From Actinomycetes bacterium (GTDB lineage: Bacteria > Actinomycetota > Actinomycetes > Mycobacteriales > Mycobacteriaceae), in NCBI GenBank assembly GCA_023460175.1, contig JAEWRC010000051.1, forward strand, positions 1 to 64,000: DNA of 64,000 nt, read 5' to 3'. The position numbers and the translations under genes were made by a program. Below are positions 35,301 to 44,309 of the stretch, piece after piece (the stretch's first letter is position 1; each line of letters opens with the position of its first letter). The notes under the pieces are model-generated. The model saw only the letters and a list, made by a program, of their open reading frames with translations. It did not search any database and was not told where the DNA came from.

Positions 35301-36421
35301 CGGCCGTATGGGGCACCACCGGGTCCATGGCAGACGACGTACCCTGCATCAGCGACGGAAGATCAGTTACGCGGATTAGTACGCTGCTGGAAGCCGGTGG
35401 GCGGGTTGACGGAAACCCGTTGCGGCTCGCCGAAAATGCCGATGTCGCATTTCAGGGTTGCAATATCCTCGGGCTCGGCTTTCTAATCGAGCCTGCGGAA
35501 GCGCAGCAATGGGTTGCCGCCGAGTCACGCAACTCCGATGTGCTTTTCCCCTACCTTAACGGTGAAGATCTGAACGCGCGGCCGGACAGCTCAGCGTCTC
35601 GCTGGGTCATCGACTTCGGTAGCCGTAGCAAAGTCGAAGCGGCGGCTTATCAAGTTCCGTTTGGCCGAGTGCAAGATCTCGTAAAGCCCGAACGCGAGAG
35701 GAACAACGATCCACGGGCGCGCGAATATTGGTGGCGGTTCATTCGGTCGCGGCCAGAAATGCGGAGGGCGATCGCCGACCTCGATGTGGTGTTGGTGATA
35801 GCCCTCGTCAGCAACACCCTGATGCCATTGCGCGTACCAACCGGCCAGGTCTTCGCGAATAAGCTCGGCGTGTTTGCGACGCATTCGCACTGCGATCAAG
35901 CAGTGCTTTCGTCAAGTATCCACCAACTTTGGGCAACTAAGTATGGATCAACGATGCGCGCGGATGTCAACTACTCACTGTCCGATGTTTTCGAGACGTT
36001 TCCTAGACCAGCGGACTCTGAGCGGCTGTCGGGTGTCGGTGAATTGTTGGATGCGGAGCGGCGTGTAATCATGCAAGGCAGGTGCCTTGGACTCACACGC
36101 CTTTACAACCTCGTGAATTCCCCGCAGATCACTGACGCATCCGACCCTGATGTGGCGCGGATGCGGGCGATCCACGTAGAAATTGATACGGCTGTGATCG
36201 ATACCTACGGTTGGTCGGACATTCCGCTTGATCATGGTTTTCACACATACCGCCAGATACAGCGCTGGACGGTCAGTCCGACCGCACAGGTCGAGATATT
36301 GGATCGGCTACTGGAGGAGAATCACCGCCGAGCCGCAGAAGAAGGCAAGACGGCAGCGAAACCGAAGCCCAAGGGCCGCAGTCGCAAGAATGTGTCAGAC
36401 GCTCAGGAGAGACTGCTGTAA
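32360..36421 (+). CDS. drmMI: DISARM class 1 DNA adenine methylase DrmMI
   Basis: 1,353 residues. An N-terminal helical region resembles type IIG/PglX-like enzymes (LFAEERGLLPSGELFEQGYG near 310). The methylase core has SAM motif I IACGSGAFLVAAARYLAE near 622, AGAHYTPKSLAEEVV before it, and catalytic motif IV IIGNPPFLGG near 880, typical of N6-adenine methylases. The C-terminal part is probably target recognition. DrmMI marks host DNA as self. It overlaps drmD and drmA by one base at each side. Confidence 0.93.
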   Translation: MAARRRQQTANVADLHRQWLQLVDTEGPFLAIAPLKRVWPQGMPSLPEDRKDALVDARKDFEPAWEALDRHPGDEATLDGYRVARDKWVETVLRDVVGWAESLSWGEVGGVSAQSPNRAVTVTAQAALTGPDGIGALVCVVDPVDSLRQVPNDLWAATPIDRMEALLRDNTIQIGIVTDGRWWGLVCAREGAMAASGVVDALTWVEEPRTRDAFLTITARQYLIGGDPNDRLPELFKESVAAAEEITEALGSQVRRAVELLIASFSESAADAHRRGLPNPLPENPHDAYEAAVTTMMRIVFLLFAEERGLLPSGELFEQGYGIAGSLSRLEGRETNEGEEALDATSMTWHRLLATSQALYAGASFEGMRMPAYGGSLFDPSRFPFLTATTDHGTLALTVSDRVMLHALRSVQQADLKGGETRRISFRDIDVEQIGYIYEGLLGYTAVTVTETQLGLNGKKGEEPEIPLATLEELHDEHGSPKKLAAAIRKWVDQDQPSAKAKSESAIAKDMGAAAEPNMISALTQAVGDDTELRERIQPWLGLVRLDLRGRPMIVRAGGLMVTETPSRKNAGAHYTPKSLAEEVVLHALQPLCYQPGPYQTADESTWTLKSSDDILSLKVADIACGSGAFLVAAARYLAERVVEAWATEDPANSQRDDLYLRAVREVVANCIYGADINEMAVEMCKLSLWLVSLDRDLPFSFVDDKVFLGNSLLGLTSLDQLRKLHIDPTRVPSTAMIDFYDVDIDGTIRKAAELRRKLASEIDENDPARNSTAKRRQLAQLHAVTAELRKIADGVVAAGLPLGGKPGKALDEAYENVRIAVKAAYPESGASDSTMLDSIIDTGLTPTVETDYRRWRPNHWIIEAPDVVADRGGFDAIIGNPPFLGGQKLTGALGTNTRDWLVSVLAGGTKGSADQVAYFFLRAQSLLSPRGTVGLIATNTIAQGDTRTVGLDRMVDAGFSITRAIQSRSWPATSANLAYAAVWGTTGSMADDVPCISDGRSVTRISTLLEAGGRVDGNPLRLAENADVAFQGCNILGLGFLIEPAEAQQWVAAESRNSDVLFPYLNGEDLNARPDSSASRWVIDFGSRSKVEAAAYQVPFGRVQDLVKPERERNNDPRAREYWWRFIRSRPEMRRAIADLDVVLVIALVSNTLMPLRVPTGQVFANKLGVFATHSHCDQAVLSSSIHQLWATKYGSTMRADVNYSLSDVFETFPRPADSERLSGVGELLDAERRVIMQGRCLGLTRLYNLVNSPQITDASDPDVARMRAIHVEIDTAVIDTYGWSDIPLDHGFHTYRQIQRWTVSPTAQVEILDRLLEENHRRAAEEGKTAAKPKPKGRSRKNVSDAQERLL

Positions 36422-39400
36422 TGACCGACACCACTGCAAAGCCCAACAGCTCGGAGGCAATGTACGAGTTGGCTTACGAACCGGACGGCACGTCGTTCAC
36501 CGTCCGGGAGAACTTGGTCGACATCTTGGAGCGTGAGTTGCTCGGCCCGATCCACGGTCCTGGCGAGTTGCTGCCCTTCAGCCCACGCTCGCAGTACCTC
36601 ATCGGGCATATCGCGCCGGTGCGGCTCACCGGCGCGGTGCAAGGAAGTGGCGAACAGGACGACGCTGTCGAGCGTGGCGATCTAGTTGAAACCCGGGCCG
36701 ATGAGGGAGCGGTGTCGGAGATCCGTGGTGTCCCTGCGTTCGCTGCCGACGAGCATGAGGCCGATTCTGACGAGGACGACGCTGAGGACCGAGCGCCCAA
36801 GCAGGGGCTGATGATTCCTGCCTCGATGGGCCTGCGGTTTCAGGTGCCGCCGGAGTTGGAGGCGTTTACCGTCACCGCGTCGTGGGGTACCTACGAGTCG
36901 GTGGAGACCGACAAGGTCACCAAAGCCGGCCGGCCTATCCGCCACTTCCAGCGGGTACCGGTCGAGGAACCCCGCACCATTCGTCTTGCCGACCTCGTGA
37001 CCGGTCAGACCGCAACGATCCCGTTGCGGGACACCATCTGTTTGCGGGTCGACCGCTATGACGACGCGACCTTCGGCCGGGTGCTCATTGAGATCGCGTT
37101 GTGCAATGACCGCGAGACACCGATGCCGATTCCGATTGGGATGTGGATGTTCCAAACGAAGCTGTACGTGGACGCGGTCGGATCCGAGGTGTTCCTGCCG
37201 GTCTGCGATGTGCTCGAACAGAACTTGCCCGAGCACGATCCCGAGGTGCAACGGCTGAATCTGCAGTACCGCAACCGGCTCGAGTACGCGATCGGGCGTA
37301 CCTGCTCGGTCGACTGGACCGCCAAGAAGGGGTCGCGGCGCGCTACAGCGGTATGGACCACGTGGCTGCCGGTCGCCGAGACGCCGCAGACCAAGGCACG
37401 CGATGTCGAGAAAGCCTTGCTGTCCATGGACGCCCTGACCACAGTGACCGCCGAGCAGCTGCGCTCGGGTCTGGAACCGCTGGTCACCGGTTACGGAGAC
37501 TGGCTCGACGAGCAACAGCGCGCTGCTGAGCAGCTGCCCGAACATCTGCGGGACACCGCCGATTTGGCGTTGGTGGAGGCGCGTCGCGCCCACCAGCGTC
37601 TGCAGGATGGACTGGATCACGTCGTCGGCGACGCGGAGCCGTTGCGCTGTTTTCAGTTCATGAACGCCGTGATGCGTGATCAGCGCATCGCCTCCCAAGT
37701 GGCGGCGCTGCGGGCTTCCGATCCCACGCTGTCGATCGCTGACGCTCGCGGCCAGGTTGCCGATAGAGGGGAGAAGGCGGCATCGTGGCGGCCGTTCCAG
37801 TTGGCGTTCATTCTCATGCAGCTGGGCGCATTGTCGGACCCGGCAGCGCCGCTGCGCAGCGCTGAGCATCTGTCGCGGGTCGAGCTGTTGTTCTTCCCGA
37901 CCGGTGGCGGCAAGACCGAGGCCTACCTTGGGTTGGCCGCGTTCACCTTCGCGATCCGCCGGCGCCAGGGTGTCATCGACTCTGCTGACGGTCCCTTGGA
38001 TGGCCGCGATGGGGTGGCGGTGCTGATGCGGTACACGCTGCGGCTGTTGACCGCCCAGCAGTTCCAGCGGGCCACCGCGCTGGTGTGTGCGGCCGAGCTG
38101 GCCCGCCAGGCCGATGAAACCACCTGGGGTGTCGAGCCGTTCCGGATCGGGTTGTGGGTCGGCACCGATGTGAGTCCGAAGCGGTTCGAAGAAGCCGACG
38201 AACAGCTCACCAAGGCCAATGAGTATGGGGCGCATCGGCTGACGGTGCTGCAGGTGCAGCGCTGCCCGTGGTGCGGCATACCAATCACCGCGGCCCAGGT
38301 CAAGGCCGACGCGACGGTGCGGCGGGTGTTCGTCTACTGCGGTGACGACTTGGCGCGCTGCCCATTCTCCAAGGGCGGTCAGGTCAGCGAAGGGTTGCCG
38401 ATCCTGACCGTGGACGAGGAAATCTACCGGCTCACACCGGCATTCGTCATCGCGACGGTCGACAAGTTCGCCCGTCTGGCCCGCGAAGGTGAAGCCGCGG
38501 CATTGTTCGGCTATGCCGGTCAACGCTGCGCCCGTCACGGCTATGTCCACCCCGACTATGCGGGGTGCAACATCTCCACCGCACATCCCGCCGCGAACGG
38601 GTATCCCACGGCCACCGTGCATCCGGTGGATCGGCTGCGTCCACCAGATCTGATCATTCAGGACGAGCTGCATCTGATCACCGGGGCGCTGGGGACCTCC
38701 GTCGGCCTGTTCGAGGTTGCGGTCGAAACCCTGGCGTCGTGGGAACGACCTGACGGAACCCCGGTGCGGCCGCTGATCGTTGCCTCGACCGCGACTGTCC
38801 GCAACGCCCAAGAGCAGGTGCGTGGCCTGTACGGGCGGCGGGTGGAGATTTTTCCGCCGCAGGTGCTTGACGTCGCCGACACCTACTTCTCCCGCGAGAT
38901 CCCGATCACCAAGGCCACTCCCGGTCGCCGCTACGTGGGCGTGAGTGCGCAGGGGGTGCGTCTGGCCAGCGCCGAGATCCGGGTCACCGAGGTGCTTTTG
39001 TCGGCGGGACAGCTGATGTTCGACCGCAGCGGCATGGCCGCCGACCCATACATGACCCTGGTCGGCTACTTCAACGCCACCCGAGAACTCGCTGGCATGA
39101 CTCGCTACCTCGGTGATGACGTGCAGAACCGAGTCAAACGGCCCCGCAAGGATTCGGGGTTCCCGCCGCGGATCGGAACCGATTACGGCTTCCTCAACAA
39201 GGGTGAGCTCACCGGCCGCATGGCCTCGTCGAAGATCGGTGAGACCCTCGACCGGCTGGGGTTGGAGTTTGACCCCGACTACGACACCACCGAAGCCTTC
39301 CGGGCACGCATGGCTGCGCAGAAGGAAGGCAAGAAGGTATCGAGCCGCAAGGTACCGCCATTCGACGCGGTACTGGCCACCTCGATGCTGCAGGTCGGGG

Positions 39401-40134
39401 TGGACGTGCAGCGCCTTGGGTTGATGCTCGTCGTTGGACAGCCCAAGAACACCGCCGAGTACATCCAGGCATCCTCCCGCGTCGGCCGCGACGAAGAGCG
39501 GCCCGGATTGGTGGTCACCCTGGGCAACTGGGCACGCCCACGCGATCTGGCCCATTACGAGCAGTTTCGCCACTACCACGAAACGTTCTACGCGCAGGTC
39601 GAGGCGCTATCGGTCACGCCCTACTCACCGACCTCACTGGATCGGGGGCTGGACGGCCTGCTGATCAGCGCCGCCCGGGTCAGCCAGGCCCGCATCGATG
39701 ACGGACTTTCCCCGGAGCGCGACGCCTGGCGGATCAAAGACCAACGGGCAGACGTCGAGCGAATCGCCGAACGACTGAAAGCCCGGATCAAGCTCGCCGC
39801 CCTGGACGAGGCGGCGGTGAAGTATGCCAGCGACCTCCTAGTCAACAAGATCGACCGCTGGGTCGAGCGGGCCACCCGCGCCGGCGACATGCACAAGACA
39901 CTGGTCTATGAACGCACCGGGGAAGGCGACAAGTATCTGCCGCTGCTGATGAGCCCGGAGAACGCCAAGGCTGGCGTCAGCTCGTCGACCCAGGCGCCGT
40001 TCGTCGTCGCGAACTCGATGCGCGAAGTGCAACCGGAGATCAACATTCTCGTCAGCCCGATCCCGGAACGCCTGTTCGCGCACATGCCTGACGGTGCACC
40101 GCGATGGACCCTGCCGGTGGGGGATGAGGACTGA
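36421..40134 (+). CDS. drmA: DISARM protein DrmA, helicase-domain protein
   Basis: 1,237 residues. The N-terminal 450 are DISARM-specific. The core has a Walker A FFPTGGGKTEAYLGLAAF near 492, a DExH-like box IIQDELHLITGALGT near 746, a zinc-binding pair CPWCGIPI near 617, and helicase C motifs TSMLQVGVDVQRLGLMLVVG and QASSRVGRDEERPG near 1,015. DrmA pairs with DrmB to form a DNA-binding complex that is autoinhibited until it meets non-self ends. Overlaps the methylase stop (TAATG) and the drmB start (TGATG). Confidence 0.94.
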   Translation: MTDTTAKPNSSEAMYELAYEPDGTSFTVRENLVDILERELLGPIHGPGELLPFSPRSQYLIGHIAPVRLTGAVQGSGEQDDAVERGDLVETRADEGAVSEIRGVPAFAADEHEADSDEDDAEDRAPKQGLMIPASMGLRFQVPPELEAFTVTASWGTYESVETDKVTKAGRPIRHFQRVPVEEPRTIRLADLVTGQTATIPLRDTICLRVDRYDDATFGRVLIEIALCNDRETPMPIPIGMWMFQTKLYVDAVGSEVFLPVCDVLEQNLPEHDPEVQRLNLQYRNRLEYAIGRTCSVDWTAKKGSRRATAVWTTWLPVAETPQTKARDVEKALLSMDALTTVTAEQLRSGLEPLVTGYGDWLDEQQRAAEQLPEHLRDTADLALVEARRAHQRLQDGLDHVVGDAEPLRCFQFMNAVMRDQRIASQVAALRASDPTLSIADARGQVADRGEKAASWRPFQLAFILMQLGALSDPAAPLRSAEHLSRVELLFFPTGGGKTEAYLGLAAFTFAIRRRQGVIDSADGPLDGRDGVAVLMRYTLRLLTAQQFQRATALVCAAELARQADETTWGVEPFRIGLWVGTDVSPKRFEEADEQLTKANEYGAHRLTVLQVQRCPWCGIPITAAQVKADATVRRVFVYCGDDLARCPFSKGGQVSEGLPILTVDEEIYRLTPAFVIATVDKFARLAREGEAAALFGYAGQRCARHGYVHPDYAGCNISTAHPAANGYPTATVHPVDRLRPPDLIIQDELHLITGALGTSVGLFEVAVETLASWERPDGTPVRPLIVASTATVRNAQEQVRGLYGRRVEIFPPQVLDVADTYFSREIPITKATPGRRYVGVSAQGVRLASAEIRVTEVLLSAGQLMFDRSGMAADPYMTLVGYFNATRELAGMTRYLGDDVQNRVKRPRKDSGFPPRIGTDYGFLNKGELTGRMASSKIGETLDRLGLEFDPDYDTTEAFRARMAAQKEGKKVSSRKVPPFDAVLATSMLQVGVDVQRLGLMLVVGQPKNTAEYIQASSRVGRDEERPGLVVTLGNWARPRDLAHYEQFRHYHETFYAQVEALSVTPYSPTSLDRGLDGLLISAARVSQARIDDGLSPERDAWRIKDQRADVERIAERLKARIKLAALDEAAVKYASDLLVNKIDRWVERATRAGDMHKTLVYERTGEGDKYLPLLMSPENAKAGVSSSTQAPFVVANSMREVQPEINILVSPIPERLFAHMPDGAPRWTLPVGDED

Positions 40135-42179
40135 TGACCGAGACCGATGACGTAATGCTGCACGATCCCGTCGAGGCGCTGGACCCGCTCACGGATGCCG
40201 AAGACGCGGTGGTGAAGAACCGCGCTAAGGTCGGCTCCTCACGTCCGTCATCGCTGCTCTACACCTACGGGCCGGGCGCCATCATGGACCTGCCCGGGTT
40301 CTCGGTGATGCCGGCCGGTCTCGATGACTGGGAGCCGATCTGGAAACGGCGCGAACACGTTCCGACGATCATCGAACCGCGACTGCTCAACGTCGCCCGG
40401 ATGCATTTGGGACATCAGGTGGATGCGCTGCGGCCCTACCCGTGGCAGCCCAAACAGAACGCATTCGCCAAAGACGGTGCCGATCTGGGTATCCCGGCGC
40501 GAGTATTCCCGCAGTGGCTGCGCTGCACCGGATGCGACTACCTGGGCCCGCTGCCGCGGTTCAGCTACAGCAACACCCACCCGTTCCGTCCCGATCTGGC
40601 GCAGTTCACCCATAAGAGCTGCCCCGGCCGCGGGGCCCAACGCTCCGACGGAAAGTCTGGACGGCGAGAAAGCCCGGCGGTACCGGCGCAGCATCTGCTG
40701 ACCTGCACCAACGGTCACGTCGACGAGTTCCCGTATGAACTATGGGTGCACCGGGGCAAGCGTTGTCCGAAAGCCGAACGGCCCGACCTGAAGATGCGCG
40801 ACGCCAATCTCGGCAAGAGCGTCGGGTCGATGATCGCGTGCGCGTCATGTGGCGCTACCCGCGGTATGGCCGAGGCCCAGGGCTCGGTCGGTCGCGACAA
40901 GCTCCCGCAGACCTGCCGCGGTCGCCACCCGCACTTGAATGCGTTCGACAAGGAATGCGGTGCGCAGCCGGCGTTGATCATGATGGGCGCATCGAACCTC
41001 TGGTTTACCTCTACCCAGTCAATCATCGTGATGCCGCGCACCGACGCGGAAAAGGCCGAAGCCCTTGGTGATCGGCTGCGCGTTGAACTCGGCGTCGATA
41101 CCGTCAAACAGTTCGTCGGCCAGCTCGACGTGATCCGCGCGATGGCAGAGATGAAGAACGTTGACCTGACCGAAGTGTCCGATGACGGCCTGGCCAGCGC
41201 GGTCGCCGATGTGCTGGTGCCGCCGGAATCCGAGGAACAGCGCAAGCAGAAGCTCGATGCTTGGGATCCCGCTGAACTGCTCATCCCGGAGTGGCAATAC
41301 CTGCAGAAGCCGGCGCTGTTCCCGACGCAGAAGAACACCAGCGGGCTGATGGTGACCGACATGTCCCGCGGCCCTGAGCTTCCCGCCCAGATCAGCCGGG
41401 TGGTCGCGGTCAACCAGATGAAGAAGATCAACGCCTTCATCGGATTCACCCGGCTCGACGAGATGGACCGCGTCAACGACCTGCCCAGCCGCCTCGTCAA
41501 ACTCACCCGCAACGGAAGACCCACCTGGGTGCCGGCCACCGAAGACCGCGGCGAGGGAATCTTCCTGCAACTGCGCCTCGACGAGGTAGAGGCTTGGGAG
41601 AACACCATCTACACCACGCCGTTGTGGGAGGCTCACCGCGCCGCGAACCGCCGCAACTTTTCCCGTAGGTTCTCCGAAACCGCCAAAGCGGTCGACCCCG
41701 ACACTCGGCTACCCGCACCACGGTATTGGTTGCTGCACACGCTGTCGCACATCCTGATCCGCGAAATGGCCATGTCGTGCGGCTACGGCGCGGCGAGCCT
41801 GACCGAACGGATCTACGGCTGGCCTGCCTCCGCGCACCGCGAGGGTGCCGCCGGTCTGCTGATTTGCACCACGGCCTCAGACAGCGAAGGAACCTTGGGC
41901 GGTCTCGTCGCTCTGGCTGATCCCATCCGGCTGCAAGGACTTGTCATCTCAGCGCTGCGGCGAGCCGGCCGGTGCTCCTCAGATCCGGTGTGCGCCATGC
42001 GCACCCCCAGCGACCCGGAGGACTTCCTGCACGGAGCGGCATGCCACTGCTGCACCTTCGCTTCCGAGACGTCGTGCGAGAAGGCGAACCGCTTCCTCGA
42101 CCGCCGCTTCCTGCTCACGCTGCCCAGCGCGGACGGCAAGCCAGTGCCGGGGTTCTTCGGGGACCCTGATGTCCAATGA
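40134..42179 (+). CDS. drmB: DISARM protein DrmB, DUF1998
   Basis: 681 residues. The N terminus reads PSSLLYTYGPGAIMDLPGFSVMPAG, the conserved DrmB opening. Cysteine pairs occur at CTGCDYL, CASCGAT and in the C-terminal DUF1998 domain (HTLSHILIREMAMSCGYGA; then CAMRTPSD and ACHCCTFASETSCE, about 615-650), which probably hold structural zinc. DrmB forms the core DISARM complex with DrmA. The last 11 bp overlap the drmC start. Confidence 0.94.
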   Translation: MTETDDVMLHDPVEALDPLTDAEDAVVKNRAKVGSSRPSSLLYTYGPGAIMDLPGFSVMPAGLDDWEPIWKRREHVPTIIEPRLLNVARMHLGHQVDALRPYPWQPKQNAFAKDGADLGIPARVFPQWLRCTGCDYLGPLPRFSYSNTHPFRPDLAQFTHKSCPGRGAQRSDGKSGRRESPAVPAQHLLTCTNGHVDEFPYELWVHRGKRCPKAERPDLKMRDANLGKSVGSMIACASCGATRGMAEAQGSVGRDKLPQTCRGRHPHLNAFDKECGAQPALIMMGASNLWFTSTQSIIVMPRTDAEKAEALGDRLRVELGVDTVKQFVGQLDVIRAMAEMKNVDLTEVSDDGLASAVADVLVPPESEEQRKQKLDAWDPAELLIPEWQYLQKPALFPTQKNTSGLMVTDMSRGPELPAQISRVVAVNQMKKINAFIGFTRLDEMDRVNDLPSRLVKLTRNGRPTWVPATEDRGEGIFLQLRLDEVEAWENTIYTTPLWEAHRAANRRNFSRRFSETAKAVDPDTRLPAPRYWLLHTLSHILIREMAMSCGYGAASLTERIYGWPASAHREGAAGLLICTTASDSEGTLGGLVALADPIRLQGLVISALRRAGRCSSDPVCAMRTPSDPEDFLHGAACHCCTFASETSCEKANRFLDRRFLLTLPSADGKPVPGFFGDPDVQ

Positions 42180-42873
42180 CCCGCTGACCCAGCTGGGGGA
42201 GTACCTCACCGCGACCGAGGCCCAAAGCCTGGCTGCGCTTCTGGAGTTTGGCGAGCACACGATGCACGCACTCGCATCCGTGAGCCCTGCGCGACGCGAA
42301 CGTGCCGCCGAACTGCTGAAATCCGCAGGCCTCGGTCACGAGTCTCAAGGGCTCGCAGTAGCAGTGCTCCGAGGTATTGCCGGAGCAAAATCTGCGATTC
42401 GTGAACTTGTGCCGGTCTGGACGATGCCCGGCAACGAAGCCACCGTCGGCCATCTCACCAACCAGTTCCACGACGTAGTCTCCGCAGCGCGAGTCGCGGT
42501 GACGTGCGCGACATACAACTTCTCCACCAGCTCAGCCATGTGGGACGCACTCCAAACAGCTTCGGAGGAACCCGACCTCGCGGTCTGCGTGTACGTCGAC
42601 GCAGGTGTCGGTGACCCCGACAGCGTCAAAGCACGTCTACCCCGTGCCACCGTGTACCGCTCGACCAACCTGCCGGACGGGAAACCCATCGTCAGCCACG
42701 CCAAGTTCATCGTCGTCGACCACGAGATCGTGTTACTCACTAGCGCGAACTTTTCCTACAGCGCAGAGAACCGCAACATCGAGTTCGGACTGCTGATTCA
42801 CGACAGCGGCCTCGCGGCGTCCATCGAATCGACCATGGCAAGCAAGCGTGGGAGCCTGTATGCCCTGGTGTAA
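42169..42873 (+). CDS. drmC: DISARM protein DrmC, phospholipase D-like
   Basis: 234 residues from ATG 42169. A helical N terminus is followed by one PLD half-site, SHAKFIVVDHEIVLLTSANF (HxK...D near 176), then NIEFGLLI. A single HKD motif means two chains would be needed for a full active site. DrmC is present in both DISARM classes, though it was reported dispensable in the Bacillus system. Last gene of the operon. Confidence 0.92.
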   Translation: MSNDPLTQLGEYLTATEAQSLAALLEFGEHTMHALASVSPARRERAAELLKSAGLGHESQGLAVAVLRGIAGAKSAIRELVPVWTMPGNEATVGHLTNQFHDVVSAARVAVTCATYNFSTSSAMWDALQTASEEPDLAVCVYVDAGVGDPDSVKARLPRATVYRSTNLPDGKPIVSHAKFIVVDHEIVLLTSANFSYSAENRNIEFGLLIHDSGLAASIESTMASKRGSLYALV

Positions 42874-42961
42874 TAACGCAGCCTGGCCTGGCGTGAAAGA
42901 AATCCAGGCCTGAGTTTGGACAGCTCGGCTGATTGTGGAAGTCCATAGTCTTCTGACCCAT

Positions 42962-43816
42962 TCAGAAGTCTTGATCCACCCGGCGCAAGATGTTCGCGAG
43001 CATGATCACCGAGTCCGCTGCGATTCCGGCCTCCCGCCGCGTAGGCGCAGTGGAGTGCTTCACGCTGTGTGCCAGCTCGATCACCTTGTTCGCGACGCCG
43101 CGGATCGCCTCGTTGTTCTTGCCCGCCAAAGAGTCCTCGACGTAGCGGCCGATGCGCTGCTTGGTCTTGTCGGCCGGCGGCTCGGTCTCGCCGTCTCGGA
43201 GATGCACGGAGGGGTCGTAAATAGTGCGGCTCAGCGCCTCAAGCACGCCTACGGCGCGGTTGCCGACGTCGCGGTAGTCCTGCGTGGTGGTGGCGGTGCG
43301 GAAACGCCGGCGAAGCTCGGTGAGCTCCTCGTCAACCTTCGGCCAGCCCGTCTTGGCGTGCGGCGACACCGCCTCAGCGTTCACAGCGCGGAACTGATCC
43401 TCCTCCTGCCGATCCAGCTCCGCCTGTACCGGGGCAAACAGCTCGTTAAGGAGGTCTCGGCGGGCTTGCCAGGAGTTATAGCAGCCGTTACGCAACCAAT
43501 GCGTCTTGAAGGTGGCGAAGTCCCGCCAGGGGAAGCTCAGTGTGATGCCGATTCGCGAGAGGGTCGCGGTCAGGGCGCGCTGGGCAAGGGCGATTTCCTG
43601 GTCGTCGAGCGCGTTGCTGCCGTCGGTGCCGAACGCAGTCAGATTGTCCCACACCAAATGGTTCAGCGCGATCGCTACGTCGAGGTCGTCCGTGCGGGCT
43701 ACGGGGCCGGCACGCAGCTCGTTCAGCAGGTCCTTCCGCAGCTTCGTCGTGATGGTCGGTTCACTCGACCATGGACTGACCGTCTCGGTCTCCTCGAAGA
43801 AGTCGTCCGGTCCCAT
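42962..43816 (-). CDS. Unknown protein downstream of tniQ, HEPN/Abi-like C terminus
   Basis: 284 residues from ATG 43816 (the frame is open further upstream but overlaps the neighbouring gene). All-helical. The C-terminal 90 residues (RDVGNRAVGVLEALSRTIYD to EAGIAADSVIMLANILRR, with LAHSVKH) look like a HEPN/abortive-infection C-terminal module. The N-terminal half has no recognisable motif. It lies 40 bp after another unknown gene and in line with tnsA-tniA-tniB-tniQ, so it may be an accessory transposition factor or cargo read from the same transcript. Confidence 0.6.
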   Translation of the reverse strand: MGPDDFFEETETVSPWSSEPTITTKLRKDLLNELRAGPVARTDDLDVAIALNHLVWDNLTAFGTDGSNALDDQEIALAQRALTATLSRIGITLSFPWRDFATFKTHWLRNGCYNSWQARRDLLNELFAPVQAELDRQEEDQFRAVNAEAVSPHAKTGWPKVDEELTELRRRFRTATTTQDYRDVGNRAVGVLEALSRTIYDPSVHLRDGETEPPADKTKQRIGRYVEDSLAGKNNEAIRGVANKVIELAHSVKHSTAPTRREAGIAADSVIMLANILRRVDQDF

Positions 43817-43856
43817 GGGAAGCGACGCTACCGAGGCGGGGTGACATCGCGAACTG

Positions 43857-44309
43857 TCACTCGCCTGCGAGAGCTCGACCGAGCGTGACCGCGAACTCTT
43901 TCTGTCGCCCGGACGAGGGGAAAGGGATCCGCATCCCACTGACCGGGAGGCCCGCGGCAGCCAACGCGGGATACGCCGCGCGGAATACGTCGGCCTTGAT
44001 CAGGATGATGCGTTCGGGTTCCACCTCGGCAATCCGGTCAACAGTCAAGGAGCGCGGGCACGTATCAATCGTCAGTCCGGAGTCGGGGTGGCAATCGAGG
44101 TATATGTGGGGAACTTCGGCAGCAGTCTCAAAGCTGCCGTCTACAACCTGAATCGCGCTGATGCGGACTCCAGCCATGCATCCGGCGGGGAACCGCTCGG
44201 GTGTGTAGACGACGCGGGATGCGACGCCCTGGTCCAACTCCCATTCAGTGCAGATCGATCCGATTGGGGTAGCGGGCTCCTTATGACTTCGGCTTGACGT
44301 TGCCACCAT
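43857..44309 (-). CDS. Unknown protein overlapping tniQ
   Basis: 150 residues from ATG 44309, chosen because GGGAGGA lies just upstream; the first codons overlap the last 29 bp of tniQ, so translation is coupled. No signal or membrane segment. A compact alpha/beta pattern ends with RIILIKADVFRAAYPALAAAG and IPFPSSGRQKEFAVTLGRAL, which I have the impression is a conserved small family but cannot name. The position directly after tniQ suggests a role with the transposase or its target selection. Confidence 0.65.
   Translation of the reverse strand: MVATSSRSHKEPATPIGSICTEWELDQGVASRVVYTPERFPAGCMAGVRISAIQVVDGSFETAAEVPHIYLDCHPDSGLTIDTCPRSLTVDRIAEVEPERIILIKADVFRAAYPALAAAGLPVSGMRIPFPSSGRQKEFAVTLGRALAGE

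Noticed and set aside
36421..42179. BREX or Dnd system
   Set aside because: No PglZ, BrxC, DndB-E or SspB-E proteins are present; DrmA, DrmB and DrmD fit DISARM.
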